DNA of 64,000 bases from Erythrobacter sp. YJ-T3-07 (GTDB taxonomy: Bacteria > Pseudomonadota > Alphaproteobacteria > Sphingomonadales > Sphingomonadaceae). Positions 63,998 through 64,000 of this stretch are shown here, one piece after another; the first letter of the stretch is position 1, and each line of letters begins with the position of its first letter. Position numbers and translations under genes: made by a program. The stretch spans positions 2,631,001 through 2,695,000 of the forward strand of contig NZ_JAEAGP010000001.1 in assembly GCF_015999305.1 (NCBI RefSeq). The letters are read 5' to 3'. The notes beneath the pieces are model-generated. The model saw nothing but the letters and a program-made list of their open reading frames with translations. It was not told the origin of the DNA and searched no databases.

Positions 63998-64000
63998 GCA

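Overview
The window is a stretch of about 66% G+C chromosome from an aerobic anoxygenic phototrophic alphaproteobacterium. It is most likely a member of the Sphingomonadales close to the Erythrobacteraceae. The evidence is a photosynthesis gene cluster with the oxygen-dependent cyclase AcsF, a reaction centre without a pufC cytochrome gene next to it, a glycan locus built on a TonB-dependent receptor, the ALA-synthase type of HemA, and short palindromic intergenic repeats. The taxonomic placement is inferred from gene content, not from a marker gene.

Region 1 (1-11051, + strand) is a starch/maltodextrin utilisation locus: a TonB-dependent receptor cut by the window start, a flavin-dependent (tryptophan-type) halogenase homologue, an exported GH13 alpha-amylase, a GH13 alpha-glucosidase, an exported GH97 glucosidase and a sodium/sugar symporter. 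The halogenase and the three hydrolases overlap by 1-4 bases, so they read as one transcript. No regulator is inside the window.

Region 2 (11056-35308) is mostly housekeeping: tRNA-Lys overlapping folK, aguB, a SIMPL lipoprotein, an exported methyltransferase-like protein, msrA, an FKBP/SlyD-type isomerase, a PNPOx-like protein, rsmB, an SDHAF4 homologue, then a minus-strand run mrp / molybdopterin dehydrogenase / hemH / cytochrome P450. Next come hflKC, a DegP-type protease, PBP1A, msrB, an FzlA-like GST, an aldehyde dehydrogenase, a DUF3422 protein and a lipoprotein cytochrome c that lies just outside the photosynthesis cluster.

Region 3 (35392-64000) is most of a photosynthesis gene cluster. 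A minus-strand superoperon of 14 genes runs bchF-bchN-bchB-bchH-bchL-bchM-lhaA-puhA-puhB-puhC-orf95-acsF-puhE-hemA with almost no spacing. Divergent from it on the + strand are the regulators ppaA (AerR type) and ppsR, followed by bchG, a PucC-family transporter gene, bchP, tspO and a small membrane protein. Converging on these from the right is bchX-bchY-bchZ-pufB-pufA-pufL-pufM. Together these cover ALA synthesis, Mg insertion, methylation, ring closure, protochlorophyllide and chlorin reduction, 3-vinyl hydration, esterification and geranylgeranyl reduction, plus the LH1-reaction centre polypeptides and their assembly factors. bchD, bchI, bchC and all crt genes are not in the window.

No intergenic gap exceeds 300 bases. 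The longest are 14839-15126 (msrA terminator and leader of the FKBP gene) and 50685-50898 (the bchF/ppaA regulatory region). The most unusual observations are a 93-bp palindromic repeat inserted in frame in bchB, a single-cysteine PpsR with two matching near-consensus boxes, a halogenase inside a starch locus, and a folK gene whose 3' end overlaps a tRNA.
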